Assembly (NCBI GenBank): GCA_035575035.1
Contig: DATLYH010000339.1
Span: 1-64,000 of the forward strand
Origin: DATLYH01 sp035575035
Lineage (GTDB): Bacteria > Planctomycetota > Planctomycetia > Gemmatales > Gemmataceae
Length of the DNA stretch: 64,000 nt
Reading direction: 5' to 3'
A program made the translations under genes and the position numbers. The notes beneath the pieces were generated by a model. The model was given only the letters and a program-made list of their open reading frames with translations. It was not told where the DNA came from and did not search any database. This document shows, piece after piece, positions 1-8,431 of this stretch (positions are counted from its first letter, which is position 1; every line of letters starts with the position of its first letter).

Positions 1-93
1 CCGCCAGTCGCCCTCGGCACGCCCCTTGCCATAGATGCGAAAGCAGGGAGCGCTGCCGAGCCGTATCAACGCGGTCACCAGGTCATTGAGCAT
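1..93 (-). CDS. Hypothetical protein, 5' part only (cut by window edge)
   Basis: An ATG at 93 on the minus strand opens a frame that stays open to base 1 (31 codons, beginning MLNDLVTALIRLG). It overlaps the last 11 bases of the upstream TPR gene, the usual arrangement of translationally coupled genes in this genome. Too little is present to name a family. The start is inferred from the overlap. It could also be chance. Confidence 0.4.
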   Translation of the reverse strand, partial: MLNDLVTALIRLGSAPCFRIYGKGRAEGDWR

Positions 94-868
94 GTCGCTG
101 ATCGGACAACTGGAACAGCCGCGGCCCATGCGGCGCCGGTACCGGTGCAAGGCCATCCGGGCGGAGGATCCGGGGACAGCCCGCCGGAAACGCCGGCCGG
201 ACGAACGGCAGCAGCACTGGCCCCGCGGCTGCCTCCCGTCGCTTCTGCCGGCGGGCCTCTTTCTGCCGACGGACTAGCCGCCGGAACTGAAACTCATCCC
301 ACAGTCGGCGGAACCGTCCGTCGCGTGGATTGCGGAACAGGGCAGCGCGGAGCACCGCGCGGGCCTCCTCGGACCGGCCGGCTGCGGTCAGTGCCGTCGC
401 CAGTTTGCCGACCACCTCGGCATCGCCGGGGGCCAGCTCCACCGCCCGCCGCAGACAGGTCAGCCCCGCCTCGGTCCGCCCCTCGCGCAGGTTGAGCAGT
501 CCGTAATCAACCAGGCAATCCGGACGGTCAGGTTCCAGTTGCAACGCCCGCCGGTAATGCCGGGCCGCCCGCCGGGGGTCGCCGGTGTCTTCCGCCTCGA
601 CGGCGGTCGCCATGAGATAATGATAGCGGGCGCTGGCAGGCCGGTGGCGCAGAGCAGCGGTCAGGTGACGACGGGCTTGGTGATAGCGACGGTGGCGGAG
701 GTAGATCTCCGCCAGCCGGACCTGGGTTTCCTCGGCCGCCTCGGCCGGCAGCTCGCGGAAGCCAGCCAACCGACGCAGCAACCGCACGGCTTCCCGATCG
801 CGCCCCAGCTGCTGCAGGTCCCGGCCGCGGGCCAGCAGACGGTCGATGAGGTTGAGCGTCCTGCTCAT
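83..868 (-). CDS. Tetratricopeptide repeat protein
   Basis: This 261-residue protein has no signal peptide and is probably cytosolic. Residues about 40-180 carry degenerate 34-residue TPR units with the alternating small/aromatic pattern (for example RRALQLEPDRPDCLVDYG and RRAVELAPGDAEVVGKLATA). A basic helix with many Arg/Lys follows (about 190-215), then a proline-rich tail. TPR arrays mediate protein-protein contacts; the partner is unknown. The ATG is preceded by GGAGG seven bases upstream. The next gene starts inside its 3' end, so the two are probably cotranscribed. Confidence 0.8.
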   Translation of the reverse strand: MSRTLNLIDRLLARGRDLQQLGRDREAVRLLRRLAGFRELPAEAAEETQVRLAEIYLRHRRYHQARRHLTAALRHRPASARYHYLMATAVEAEDTGDPRRAARHYRRALQLEPDRPDCLVDYGLLNLREGRTEAGLTCLRRAVELAPGDAEVVGKLATALTAAGRSEEARAVLRAALFRNPRDGRFRRLWDEFQFRRLVRRQKEARRQKRREAAAGPVLLPFVRPAFPAGCPRILRPDGLAPVPAPHGPRLFQLSDQRHAQ

Positions 869-1510
869 GACACTGCCTCCGTGCAGTTTAGGCGAATCCC
901 TACACTATCCGCGTCGGACATGATACCGCCCTGCCCCACCCGGGCAAGAGGAATCGAGGACCAGACCCCTTGACCCGCTCAACCCCGCAGCCCGTGGAGG
1001 GCCGCCCTGGTGACGGGCGCCAAACCTGCGCTAGTCGTCTCAGCGCGTCAATCGATCAACCACCCGGGCGATTCTGGTGCAGCTGCATCTGCTGGTCGGC
1101 ACCCGGAGTGTGAATTGCCCGATTCCAGAGCGCGTGCTATCAGAGCCTGGAGCGTCCGCGACGGATACTACGAGCCCGGAGCGCTAGCGGCGGGTGGTGG
1201 TTCTCCGTCGCCGGCGCTCCGGGCTCCGATCAAAGATGCGCCAGGTGCCGACAGCGGCCGTCAACAATCGCTTCCCCGTGCTGAGTACAGTTGCACAATT
1301 GAAACCAGCGCTGATTGATACCTGCGACGCCTGCGGCCCATGAACCTATAAGAAGAAGTATTTGATGGGTCATGCTACACTGGTCACCCGGGCCGACGAA
1401 CTGAACCGCAGCGCGATCGGGTTCTTTGCGGGACAGTAGCGCCGCGACCGATAGCCTTGCTCGAGGCAGTGGTTCGCCCGACTGCACCGGCCCCGGCCAT
1501 AGGCCTCCGT
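869..1510. other. Intergenic region with family A repeat, no gene seen
   Basis: About 640 bases between the TPR gene and the Rieske gene. Short open frames exist on both strands but none has a ribosome binding site or a recognisable product. The only structure seen is the GC-rich repeat at 1143-1226. Confidence 0.5.
1143..1226. repeat. Dispersed palindromic repeat, family A
   Basis: Units of the type GAGCCCGGAGCGNNAGCGRCGGG occur once imperfectly (from 1143), then as a left arm at about 1172-1194 and an inverted right arm ending at about 1226. The same unit recurs near 15.25, 20.8, 53.07 and 60.9 kb. Confidence 0.75.
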
Positions 1511-1822
1511 CTAGTCCAACTCCACCAGTACGTCCTCTCCCTCGACCCGGACCGAGAAGGGGCGCACGTCTTGGCGGGCCGGCGGAGAAAGCACCGCGCC
1601 GGTCCGGACATTGAACTCGGCCCCGTGCCAGGGGCAGGCGACCACCTCTCCGGCCAGCGCCCCCTCGCCCAGCGGCCCACCCACGTGGGTGCAGGTGTTG
1701 TCGAGGGCGTAGAAAGTTCCGTCCACGTTGAACAGGGCAAGACTCTGTCCCTCGGCCTCCACCACCTTGCCGGTCCCTGGCGCCACCTCACGGACCGACG
1801 CGACCCTGACCCACCTGGACAT
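1511..1822 (-). CDS. Rieske [2Fe-2S] domain protein
   Basis: A 103-residue single-domain Rieske protein, probably a soluble ferredoxin-like electron carrier. The cluster ligands are visible as C44-x-H46 (CTHVGGPL) and C63-x2-H66 (CPWHGAEF), the normal two-Cys two-His Rieske set. Length fits the small NirD/BphA3-like ferredoxins rather than a cytochrome bc subunit, and no membrane segment is present. The ATG at 1822 is chosen because AAGGAGGA lies just upstream; the frame is open further upstream but lacks homology-like sequence. No oxygenase partner is adjacent, so the electron acceptor is unknown. Confidence 0.88.
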   Translation of the reverse strand: MSRWVRVASVREVAPGTGKVVEAEGQSLALFNVDGTFYALDNTCTHVGGPLGEGALAGEVVACPWHGAEFNVRTGAVLSPPARQDVRPFSVRVEGEDVLVELD

Positions 1823-2172
1823 GATCGGTCCTCCTTTTTTATCGAACGTTTGAGATGAGGGAACCCGTTGGGACCAAACCGGACCAGCGCCGGCTTCCTG
1901 ACCCGCTGTTGAAATAAGAGCGAGTGATCGGATGCCAACCGGCAACGTCCGGCTTGCGAAACCGGGATCAGCCCAGCCGAAAAGTGCCGAGCTCCTTGAG
2001 CATGAGGTAAGTTACGGATTCCTGCCGCGCCCTGCAAGTCAGCCGGGCCACCTGATTCGGTGTGTTCGCCGCGCGCATTATGCCCCGGCCCACAGCCGGA
2101 TGCTGGAAGGCGGACGTCGGGCAACTCGCCTATCGTCGGCGTCAAGCGGGCGGTGGGTTTGTCCCTCCGGCG
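1823..2172. other. Intergenic region upstream of the Rieske gene
   Basis: About 350 bases between the Rieske start and the end of the TolC-like gene. Apart from the ribosome binding site next to 1822, nothing distinctive was seen. A weak promoter-like pair (TTGGCA, 16 bases, TATTTC on the minus strand near 1912-1940) is only suggestive. Confidence 0.35.
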
Positions 2173-4425
2173 TCAGTCGCCGTCCCGCCGCGGGGACAAG
2201 GGAAGTGACATGGGGCTGTCAGTGTTCCTGCCGATGCCCGACGTCTTGCTCGGCGGCAGACTGGGAGCCGGCGCCGGCCGAGTTTCCGTCGCTGGCGGCG
2301 GAGGCGGGACGCGCGGCGTCGAGTTGCTCGGCCCGGCCGACCGCGGCATTTGCAGCTGCTCAGGCACCTCCGCCGGCAGGCGCGGCGCCTTTTCCATCAG
2401 CGCCGGCAACGACGGGGCGGCGTCGGGCGGCAGTTGCGGCAAGATCGGCACGGGGCAATCGGTGCATTCCGGACAACACGGCTGGAAGAACACCGGATTG
2501 GATCGCTCCTTGAGTACCAGCGCCTTGGTCCGCTCGCGCTCGTGCTCAACGGCTCGCACCTGGGCGCAGTGCGGCAACGGCCCCTCAGCGATATAGACGT
2601 TGTTGTGCTGTAGGATGGTCCCCTTGCTGAACTCGAAGTTGGCCAGCGCGATGTTGTACTGCACGATGAAGTTGAACTCGGTGGACAGGGCGTTGGCCCA
2701 CAGTCGCTGCGCTTCCAGTAGGATATCGAGGGTGCCGCGGCCGGCTCGGACTTCCTCGAAACGGCCGCGCAGCTGCTGGGCGGTCGCTTCGCGCTGCGAC
2801 CGCGCCATCTGAATCTGCTCGTGCAACTCGAACAGCAACCGGTAGGGGACCGCCAAGGCCCGCTCCGTCCGCAATTCTTGCTCTTTCAGCGAGTTGTAAG
2901 CCTGCGCCAGCTCCAGCTTGGCGCGCCGGACATTGGTATGGGCGGCCCGGAAGCCGAGCGGCATCTCCAGGCTCAATCCCAGCTGCCAGTTGTTGAAGTG
3001 ATTCGAGGCCAGATTGCGGAAGGCGTTGTCGAGCATCGGGCCGTCCAGGCGGTTGCCGATGGCGTTGATATCGTAAGTGGCGAAGCCGCGCAGGTCGGGC
3101 AACAGGAAGTTGCGCTGCAAGATCAAGTTGAGCTGCCGGGTCTTCAGCTCCTGACGGGCCATGATCAATTCCGGCCGCAAAGCCAGGGCCTGGTTCAGGG
3201 CGGTGTGCCAATCGGGCCGATACGGCGCCAGCGTCGGCGCGTCGCAAGGCACCAGCCGGGTACCATCCTCGATCGGCAGGTTGAGCAGGTTGCGGAGCTG
3301 CCGCTCGGCCTCGAGCACGCCGGGCTGCTGGGCCACTTGCAGGGGCTGGACGCCGCCGCCGCCGCCGCCAGTGCCCAGGGCTGCCAGACGTTGGCTGCGG
3401 AACAGCTCGTACTGGGCCCGGGCCTGGGCCAACTCCGTCTCGGACTTCCGGCCGACCTTGAATTGCTCATAGGTAATCTTCCAGGCCTCGTAGGCGAAGC
3501 GCAGGCCCTGCTCTTGCGCGAAGAGGGTCCAGTAGGCGCCGTACAAAGTCCAGTAAGCGCTCTCCACATTCAGGAGCATCGTCTGAATGCGCCGCTCGAA
3601 CTCGGCTCGTTCCTGATCAAAGCGCAGGCGGGCAACCAGAATGCCGTCTTCGACCGTCAACAAACGCTGGTTGAACCGGAGGGGCAGGTTGCGAAGTCCT
3701 GGGTGGAAGGGGAGCAGCTGATTGATTTCGGTACCAAAGAACTGGAGCAGCGGCTGCTCCAGGGCGAACTGGAGGGCCGGACGGTACGACGGATTGACGC
3801 GCGCTGGCAGGTTGGTGAGCTGGTAGTCGGTGGTGAAGGTGATACCGGCCAGGCCGCCGGTGGGAAGCGGCTTGACGAGGCCGGTGGCCAAACTGGCCTC
3901 TTGCTGTTCGATGGCACCGACACCGGTGGCGCCGGCCTGGAAGGTGTCCAGCGGCGTGCCGACCGGCCGGTCAACGTTATTCCAAACCATACTGGTGATC
4001 CATTGGGCATCGAACTTGCTAAGGGCCAAATCAATGGCCGCGCCGGCCCGCGCCGGGGCCAGCGCCAGCACGCGGATGTTGTCCGACCCGTTGACGGTGC
4101 CGCCGGCAAAACGCAACGCCGGCAGCGAGAGCAGGCTGTTGGGGTTGTTCTCTCCCGTGTTACCCCGCTCCAGGGCGATGGCGATGCATTCGGCCAGCGA
4201 GATGTAGCGGGGCGGCCGGTCCGGATCGAAGATTGTCGCCGGGGGAGGGCTGGGCGCGACTTCCGTCGGCAGGATCGAGGCTGGCTGGCACTCCAGCCAG
4301 GCAGGCATCAGCTCGCGGTAGTGATCATAGTCGCATTCGTGGATGAAGCACTGCTGCTTGCAGCCCGCCACCATCGCCAGTGCCAGCGCCAGCGCCCCCA
4401 CCCCAGTAATCCAGCGCATAGTCAT
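2173..4425 (-). CDS. TolC-family outer membrane efflux lipoprotein
   Basis: A 750-residue outer membrane factor. The N-terminus (MRWITGVGALALALAMVAGC) is a lipoprotein signal with a lipobox ending in Cys, so the protein should be lipid-anchored after cleavage. The middle (about 60-640) has the long heptad-rich helices and internal duplication typical of the OEP family, which forms trimeric outer-membrane and periplasmic channels for efflux pumps or type I secretion. The C-terminal about 120 residues are Pro/Ala/Ser-rich and unusual for the family. ATG 4425 or 4419 are both possible; the open frame further upstream precedes the signal peptide and was discarded. No inner-membrane pump gene is adjacent. 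Confidence 0.85.
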   Translation of the reverse strand: MTMRWITGVGALALALAMVAGCKQQCFIHECDYDHYRELMPAWLECQPASILPTEVAPSPPPATIFDPDRPPRYISLAECIAIALERGNTGENNPNSLLSLPALRFAGGTVNGSDNIRVLALAPARAGAAIDLALSKFDAQWITSMVWNNVDRPVGTPLDTFQAGATGVGAIEQQEASLATGLVKPLPTGGLAGITFTTDYQLTNLPARVNPSYRPALQFALEQPLLQFFGTEINQLLPFHPGLRNLPLRFNQRLLTVEDGILVARLRFDQERAEFERRIQTMLLNVESAYWTLYGAYWTLFAQEQGLRFAYEAWKITYEQFKVGRKSETELAQARAQYELFRSQRLAALGTGGGGGGVQPLQVAQQPGVLEAERQLRNLLNLPIEDGTRLVPCDAPTLAPYRPDWHTALNQALALRPELIMARQELKTRQLNLILQRNFLLPDLRGFATYDINAIGNRLDGPMLDNAFRNLASNHFNNWQLGLSLEMPLGFRAAHTNVRRAKLELAQAYNSLKEQELRTERALAVPYRLLFELHEQIQMARSQREATAQQLRGRFEEVRAGRGTLDILLEAQRLWANALSTEFNFIVQYNIALANFEFSKGTILQHNNVYIAEGPLPHCAQVRAVEHERERTKALVLKERSNPVFFQPCCPECTDCPVPILPQLPPDAAPSLPALMEKAPRLPAEVPEQLQMPRSAGPSNSTPRVPPPPPATETRPAPAPSLPPSKTSGIGRNTDSPMSLPLSPRRDGD

Positions 4426-4741
4426 CACCCCGTTGGAACAGACCGCCCCCGTGCCGTCCGGCGCGCGGCGCCGTGGCGTACGCACCAATCGAAGTCCCTG
4501 CGATGGGTGTCTCGGTACTCAGCGGAGCGCGGAACCGGAGATGCTATCGCTCTATATCGGCAGGCCGGGAATGAGCGTTTAGGAAAATCTTGCCGGATGT
4601 GCCGAGGGTAGGGGGCCGCGGCAGCCTGCCGGGTGAGGAATGAACGAAATCTGTGGAACCGCAGCAGCGACGCACCCAACCGCCAACGGCGGCGGACCGG
4701 CAGGATGGCGGAGTTGGGACGGCAAGGAAAACGGCGGCCGG

Positions 4742-5089
4742 TTACGGCTGGGGCTCGGTCTTCTGCCAGCGCGGCGAGACGGCCACATACGGCAGGCCGA
4801 GACAGCGCTTGATCAGGGCCCATTCGCCCACATCGTTCCCCTCGACGGCATGGCCAATGTATTGCAACAGGTAGCCCAGCACCACGGCGCCGACCCCCCA
4901 GTACCAGTCGAGGAAGAACAGCATCACCACCCCGGCCACGGCCAACGGGATGCCGACGAGATGAATGCCGAAGTTGAACGGGTGCTGGTGCCGCTCCTGC
5001 CAGGAGCGCAGGCGCTTGCGAACCCAGCGCAGCACCGGCCGGCGCGGGACTGAAGGGGGCGATGGGGAAGACGGAGAAGGGTCAGTCAT
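4742..5089 (-). CDS. Mpo1-like (DUF962) small membrane protein
   Basis: A 115-residue protein with a proline-rich N-terminus, a basic helix, and two hydrophobic segments (about 45-62 and 64-79). The signature HPFNFGIHLVGIP (H36, H43) and LQYIGHAVEGN (H80, E83) matches the DUF962/Mpo1 family, whose yeast member is an Fe(II)-dependent dioxygenase in fatty-acid alpha-oxidation. Activity in bacteria is inferred only. It stands alone between the TolC-like gene and the hydrolase gene. Confidence 0.78.
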   Translation of the reverse strand: MTDPSPSSPSPPSVPRRPVLRWVRKRLRSWQERHQHPFNFGIHLVGIPLAVAGVVMLFFLDWYWGVGAVVLGYLLQYIGHAVEGNDVGEWALIKRCLGLPYVAVSPRWQKTEPQP

Positions 5090-5149
5090 GGCCCCAGTCT
5101 AGTCGGAAGGCCGGCCCGCGGGCAAGATGAACCGAGTAAAGCGCACCGG

Positions 5150-7471
5150 TTACTTCCGCCATCCCAGGTGCCGGTCGAGGAATTCGAACGTCCCCTTGCC
5201 GTGGATCTCATGGCCGCCGGCGAAGAACTCGATCGCGGTCCGCTCCGGGATCTTCAGCCGCGAATACAGCCGCCGCACCTTGGCGTACTCGTAGGCCACC
5301 CACTCGTCGATGCCGACGCCGTCGTCGTGGCCGCGCTCCACCATGAACGGCCGCGGCGCGATCAGGGCCGCCATCTCGGCGTACACGATCGTGTGGCCCA
5401 TGTTGAACTCGGGCATCTCGTATTCGCCCGTGAACAGGTAGCTGCCGCGGAAATCGACCGAGACGTTCTTCCACGTCCACTCGTTGAAATCGCCCGAACA
5501 GATGGAGAGGCAGTAGCGCGGCAGGACGGCCGGCACACGCATCGCCGTCTTGCCGCCGTAGGACAGGCCATAGAAGGCGATGCGCTCCGGATCGACGAAC
5601 GGCAGCCCGGCCAGCCAGTCGAGGGTGCGCTCATGTTGCCGGATGATGAACGAGAAGAGCGACAGCCCCAGCGGATTGGCCTTGCGCTGCAACACGCGGA
5701 AGTTGTCACGGCCGATGTACGGGTTCTGCGGCGCGTAGACGATGTAGCCGCGATCGGCGAGTTGGGCACCGAAGGAGTTGTAGTACTTGGTCCGCTCCTT
5801 GGGGTTGACCACGTCCTGGGGCCGGCCCTCCAGTCCGTGCTGGCAGACGACCGCCGGCCGCCGCTCGCCGGGCTTGAGGTCTTTCGGCACGCAGAGCACG
5901 CCGTAAGCGAAGACATCGGGATAAAGGTCGAGCACCACCTCGTAGCCCTTCCATCTGGGCGTGTCATAAGCCAACCGGGTGCGCGGGTTGGCCGGCTCGG
6001 TCGGTTCGGGCAGCTTGCCGATGACCTCCTCCCACAACTGATCGCGGAACGGCTGCGTGGACTTGGCGTACTTCTCCAGCGAGGACGTGTCGAGTTTCGA
6101 CCAGAAGGTTTCAGCGCGGCGGTATTCGGAATCGCGCATCAGCTTCTGGGTGAAGGCGACGAACTGGTCGAACTGGCGTTTCTGGCGGGCGTCGGGGTCG
6201 AAGGCTTTGCGGGTATCGGCAGGAGGGATTCCACTCTGCCTGATGGGTTCCCTGGATCTGGCGCCTGTCAGATCCATCAAGAGCCAGTCCAGGTTGCCTC
6301 CGGGCTGTATCTCTCCGTGGAAGGCCATGAATTCCCACGCTCTCCGGATCGGGTTCTTTGAAGGGAAAAGGGAGAGCGCACGGTCCTGTTCCAGAGAGGT
6401 GTCCTTATCCCGCCCCGTGGATTCTCTCGGCTCCAACCGCCCGGGTGCGGCCCCGCCGCGTCCTTGGCGGACTGGAGGCGGTCCTTGTACTTTGGGCGGT
6501 TTGCTGGTTTCCAGGTAGAGCGTTCTCGGTGCGATCAAGCATGCTGCCCCGGCGTCGCTGAATTCCTGCAGCAATCCCCAGACATTACGGTAAATCGGCT
6601 CCTGCCACACGCCCTCACGGCTGCCAAAGTAGCCGCTGACCAAGGATGTCTTGATCCGGAGGTCCACTGCCGCGCTGTAAAGCGCCACTAGCCCGCCCTC
6701 CCCATACCCAACAACGCCGACCGGCGGATGGTCTTTCTCCTGGCAGAACCAGTCCACCGCTGCTAGCACCTTCTGGATTTCATAGCCGATGATGTGCCGG
6801 CCCATCTGGTAGGCCATGCGGTAGATAAACTCGCGATGCGGCTGGTTGGTCATGCGACCCAGCTTCGGGTTGCCCGACCAGGTGTCCTTGCGATCGATCA
6901 GCACCGGCACGATCACCCGGCAGCCGTTCTCCGCCAGGCGGCGGGCGAATTGCGACTCCTTCGGCACGCCGGGCGCCAGGCCGACCAGCATCTCCGGCGT
7001 CCAGTCGGCGTCGGGGATGGCGACCACGTTGGCGACCACCTTGCCCTTCGGCTCCAGCAGCAGCCCCTCGCCATCGACGCCTTCAAGGACTGGCCAGCGG
7101 ACCGCGTGGACCTTGTAACGGTCGGTCTCCGCAACGAGCGACGGCTGATCCGTCGTGGCGACGTAGTGCACCTCCACGGGCGAGACACGCGGATCGACCA
7201 CGCCGAGGATCTTCTTCAGCCGCTCGCGGTTCGGCTCAACCGACTTCACGTACGCCTCGACGGACGAGAAGTCCGGCTTCCAGTACTGCTTGCGCTTCTC
7301 GACGGAGGCGGCAATCTCGCGCATGAGATACTTGTCGATGCCGGCGACCATCTGTGCTGCCAGGTCGCCCTCGGCGGTCAACGGTTGAGTGCCGGGCAGC
7401 GGTTCGGCCGCCAGCGGCCCAACCACCCGCAGCGCGAGCAACAGCGCGAAGGTCCAACGGATACCATTCAT
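5150..7471 (-). CDS. Secreted tandem alpha/beta-hydrolase (acetyl xylan esterase/dienelactone hydrolase-like)
   Basis: A 773-residue protein with an N-terminal signal peptide (hydrophobic core FALLLALRVVGPLAA). It has two alpha/beta-hydrolase modules. The C-terminal one carries the nucleophile elbow GLSYGGK (Ser near 636) and a late GGHEIHG His motif, so it should be a serine esterase. The N-terminal one has GYGEGG (about 252) in the same position, with Glu where Ser is expected, so it is probably not an ordinary serine hydrolase. Substrate unknown; related proteins act on acetylated polysaccharides. ATG 7471 is followed directly by the signal peptide. Confidence 0.8.
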   Translation of the reverse strand: MNGIRWTFALLLALRVVGPLAAEPLPGTQPLTAEGDLAAQMVAGIDKYLMREIAASVEKRKQYWKPDFSSVEAYVKSVEPNRERLKKILGVVDPRVSPVEVHYVATTDQPSLVAETDRYKVHAVRWPVLEGVDGEGLLLEPKGKVVANVVAIPDADWTPEMLVGLAPGVPKESQFARRLAENGCRVIVPVLIDRKDTWSGNPKLGRMTNQPHREFIYRMAYQMGRHIIGYEIQKVLAAVDWFCQEKDHPPVGVVGYGEGGLVALYSAAVDLRIKTSLVSGYFGSREGVWQEPIYRNVWGLLQEFSDAGAACLIAPRTLYLETSKPPKVQGPPPVRQGRGGAAPGRLEPRESTGRDKDTSLEQDRALSLFPSKNPIRRAWEFMAFHGEIQPGGNLDWLLMDLTGARSREPIRQSGIPPADTRKAFDPDARQKRQFDQFVAFTQKLMRDSEYRRAETFWSKLDTSSLEKYAKSTQPFRDQLWEEVIGKLPEPTEPANPRTRLAYDTPRWKGYEVVLDLYPDVFAYGVLCVPKDLKPGERRPAVVCQHGLEGRPQDVVNPKERTKYYNSFGAQLADRGYIVYAPQNPYIGRDNFRVLQRKANPLGLSLFSFIIRQHERTLDWLAGLPFVDPERIAFYGLSYGGKTAMRVPAVLPRYCLSICSGDFNEWTWKNVSVDFRGSYLFTGEYEMPEFNMGHTIVYAEMAALIAPRPFMVERGHDDGVGIDEWVAYEYAKVRRLYSRLKIPERTAIEFFAGGHEIHGKGTFEFLDRHLGWRK

Positions 7472-7567
7472 GGGAGAACCTCGATAACCGGTAGCCGAAT
7501 GCGGGGAGAGACAACCCGAAATCAGGCGACTTTGGCTACGTTCTTAGATTGAGCTAGCGCTAGCATT

Positions 7568-8398
7568 CTAAGGCAGGTCCAGGTTCTGGTAAGCGTCCAG
7601 GACGATCCGGCAAGCCTCGGCCGGGGAGTCGGTCAGTTGCATCAGGCGAATGTCTTCGGCGTCGATCTTGCCCTCGGCCAACATACGCTCGCGGATCCAT
7701 TCGACCAACCCCCGCCAGTAGGCGGTGCCGAACAGGACCACAGGGAAGCGCTGGATTTTCTGGGTCTGAATCAGGGTGAGCGCCTCGAAGAGTTCGTCCA
7801 GCGTGCCGAAGCCACCTGGGAAAAGGATGAAGCCCTCGCTGTACTTGACGAACATGGTCTTGCGGCAGAAGAAATAGCGGAAGTTGACCGAGACATCGAC
7901 GTAGGGGTTGACTCCCTGCTCCTTGGGGAGCTCGATGTTGCAGCCGACCGACAGGCCGCCGGCCTCACGGGCGCCGCGGTTAGCCGCCTCCATGATGCCC
8001 GGTCCGCCGCCGGTGATGACGGCGAAGCCGGCCTTGGCCAGTCGCCGGCCCACCTCGCGGGCCGCCTGGTACATTGGGTCGGACTCGGGCGTGCGGGCCG
8101 AGCCAAAGATGGCGATGGCAGCGCCGATCTCGGCCAGCTCGTCGAAGCCGTGGACATATTCCCCCATGATCCGCAGCACCCGCCAGGGGTCGCCGCGGGT
8201 GAACTCGGCCTGCGCCGGCACCCGTGGCTGGGGCTTGCGATACCGCGGCCGCTGGAGCAGTAGCTCGTCCTCGGTCGTCTTGCCGGTCCGCGCCGCCCGG
8301 CTCAAGGACAGGTTTGGAATCAAATGGCCGTTGCCCGGCGCTGCGGTAGGAGATTCACTGCTGACGTTTGAGGCAGGTGGGCGACGTTTCCGGGCCAT
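7568..8398 (-). CDS. LOG-family (TIGR00730) protein, nucleotide-monophosphate phosphoribohydrolase-like
   Basis: A 276-residue Rossmann-fold protein. Both family signatures are present: GGGPGIMEAANRGA (about 130) and PGGFGTLDELFEALTLIQ (about 192), the PGGxGT motif of cytokinin-riboside-monophosphate phosphoribohydrolases. Such enzymes cleave the N-glycosidic bond of nucleoside 5'-monophosphates; the bacterial substrate is uncertain. The first about 60 residues are a basic, low-complexity extension not typical of the family. GGGAGG lies eight bases before the ATG. The PQQ-propeller gene ends 33 bases upstream, so the two may share a transcript. Confidence 0.87.
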   Translation of the reverse strand: MARKRRPPASNVSSESPTAAPGNGHLIPNLSLSRAARTGKTTEDELLLQRPRYRKPQPRVPAQAEFTRGDPWRVLRIMGEYVHGFDELAEIGAAIAIFGSARTPESDPMYQAAREVGRRLAKAGFAVITGGGPGIMEAANRGAREAGGLSVGCNIELPKEQGVNPYVDVSVNFRYFFCRKTMFVKYSEGFILFPGGFGTLDELFEALTLIQTQKIQRFPVVLFGTAYWRGLVEWIRERMLAEGKIDAEDIRLMQLTDSPAEACRIVLDAYQNLDLP

Positions 8399-8431
8399 GA
8401 ATGCAACCTCCCAAATGGCGACGAAGCCGAC

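Noticed and set aside
1384..2145. 253-codon minus-strand frame covering the Rieske gene in another frame
   Set aside because: The Rieske ligands and ribosome binding site are in the other frame.
2821..4611. Long plus-strand open frame opposite the TolC-like gene
   Set aside because: It is antisense to a gene with clear family features, and shows no recognisable domain. High GC makes such shadow frames common.
5168..6361. 397-codon plus-strand frame
   Set aside because: Antisense to the tandem hydrolase; composition typical of a shadow frame.
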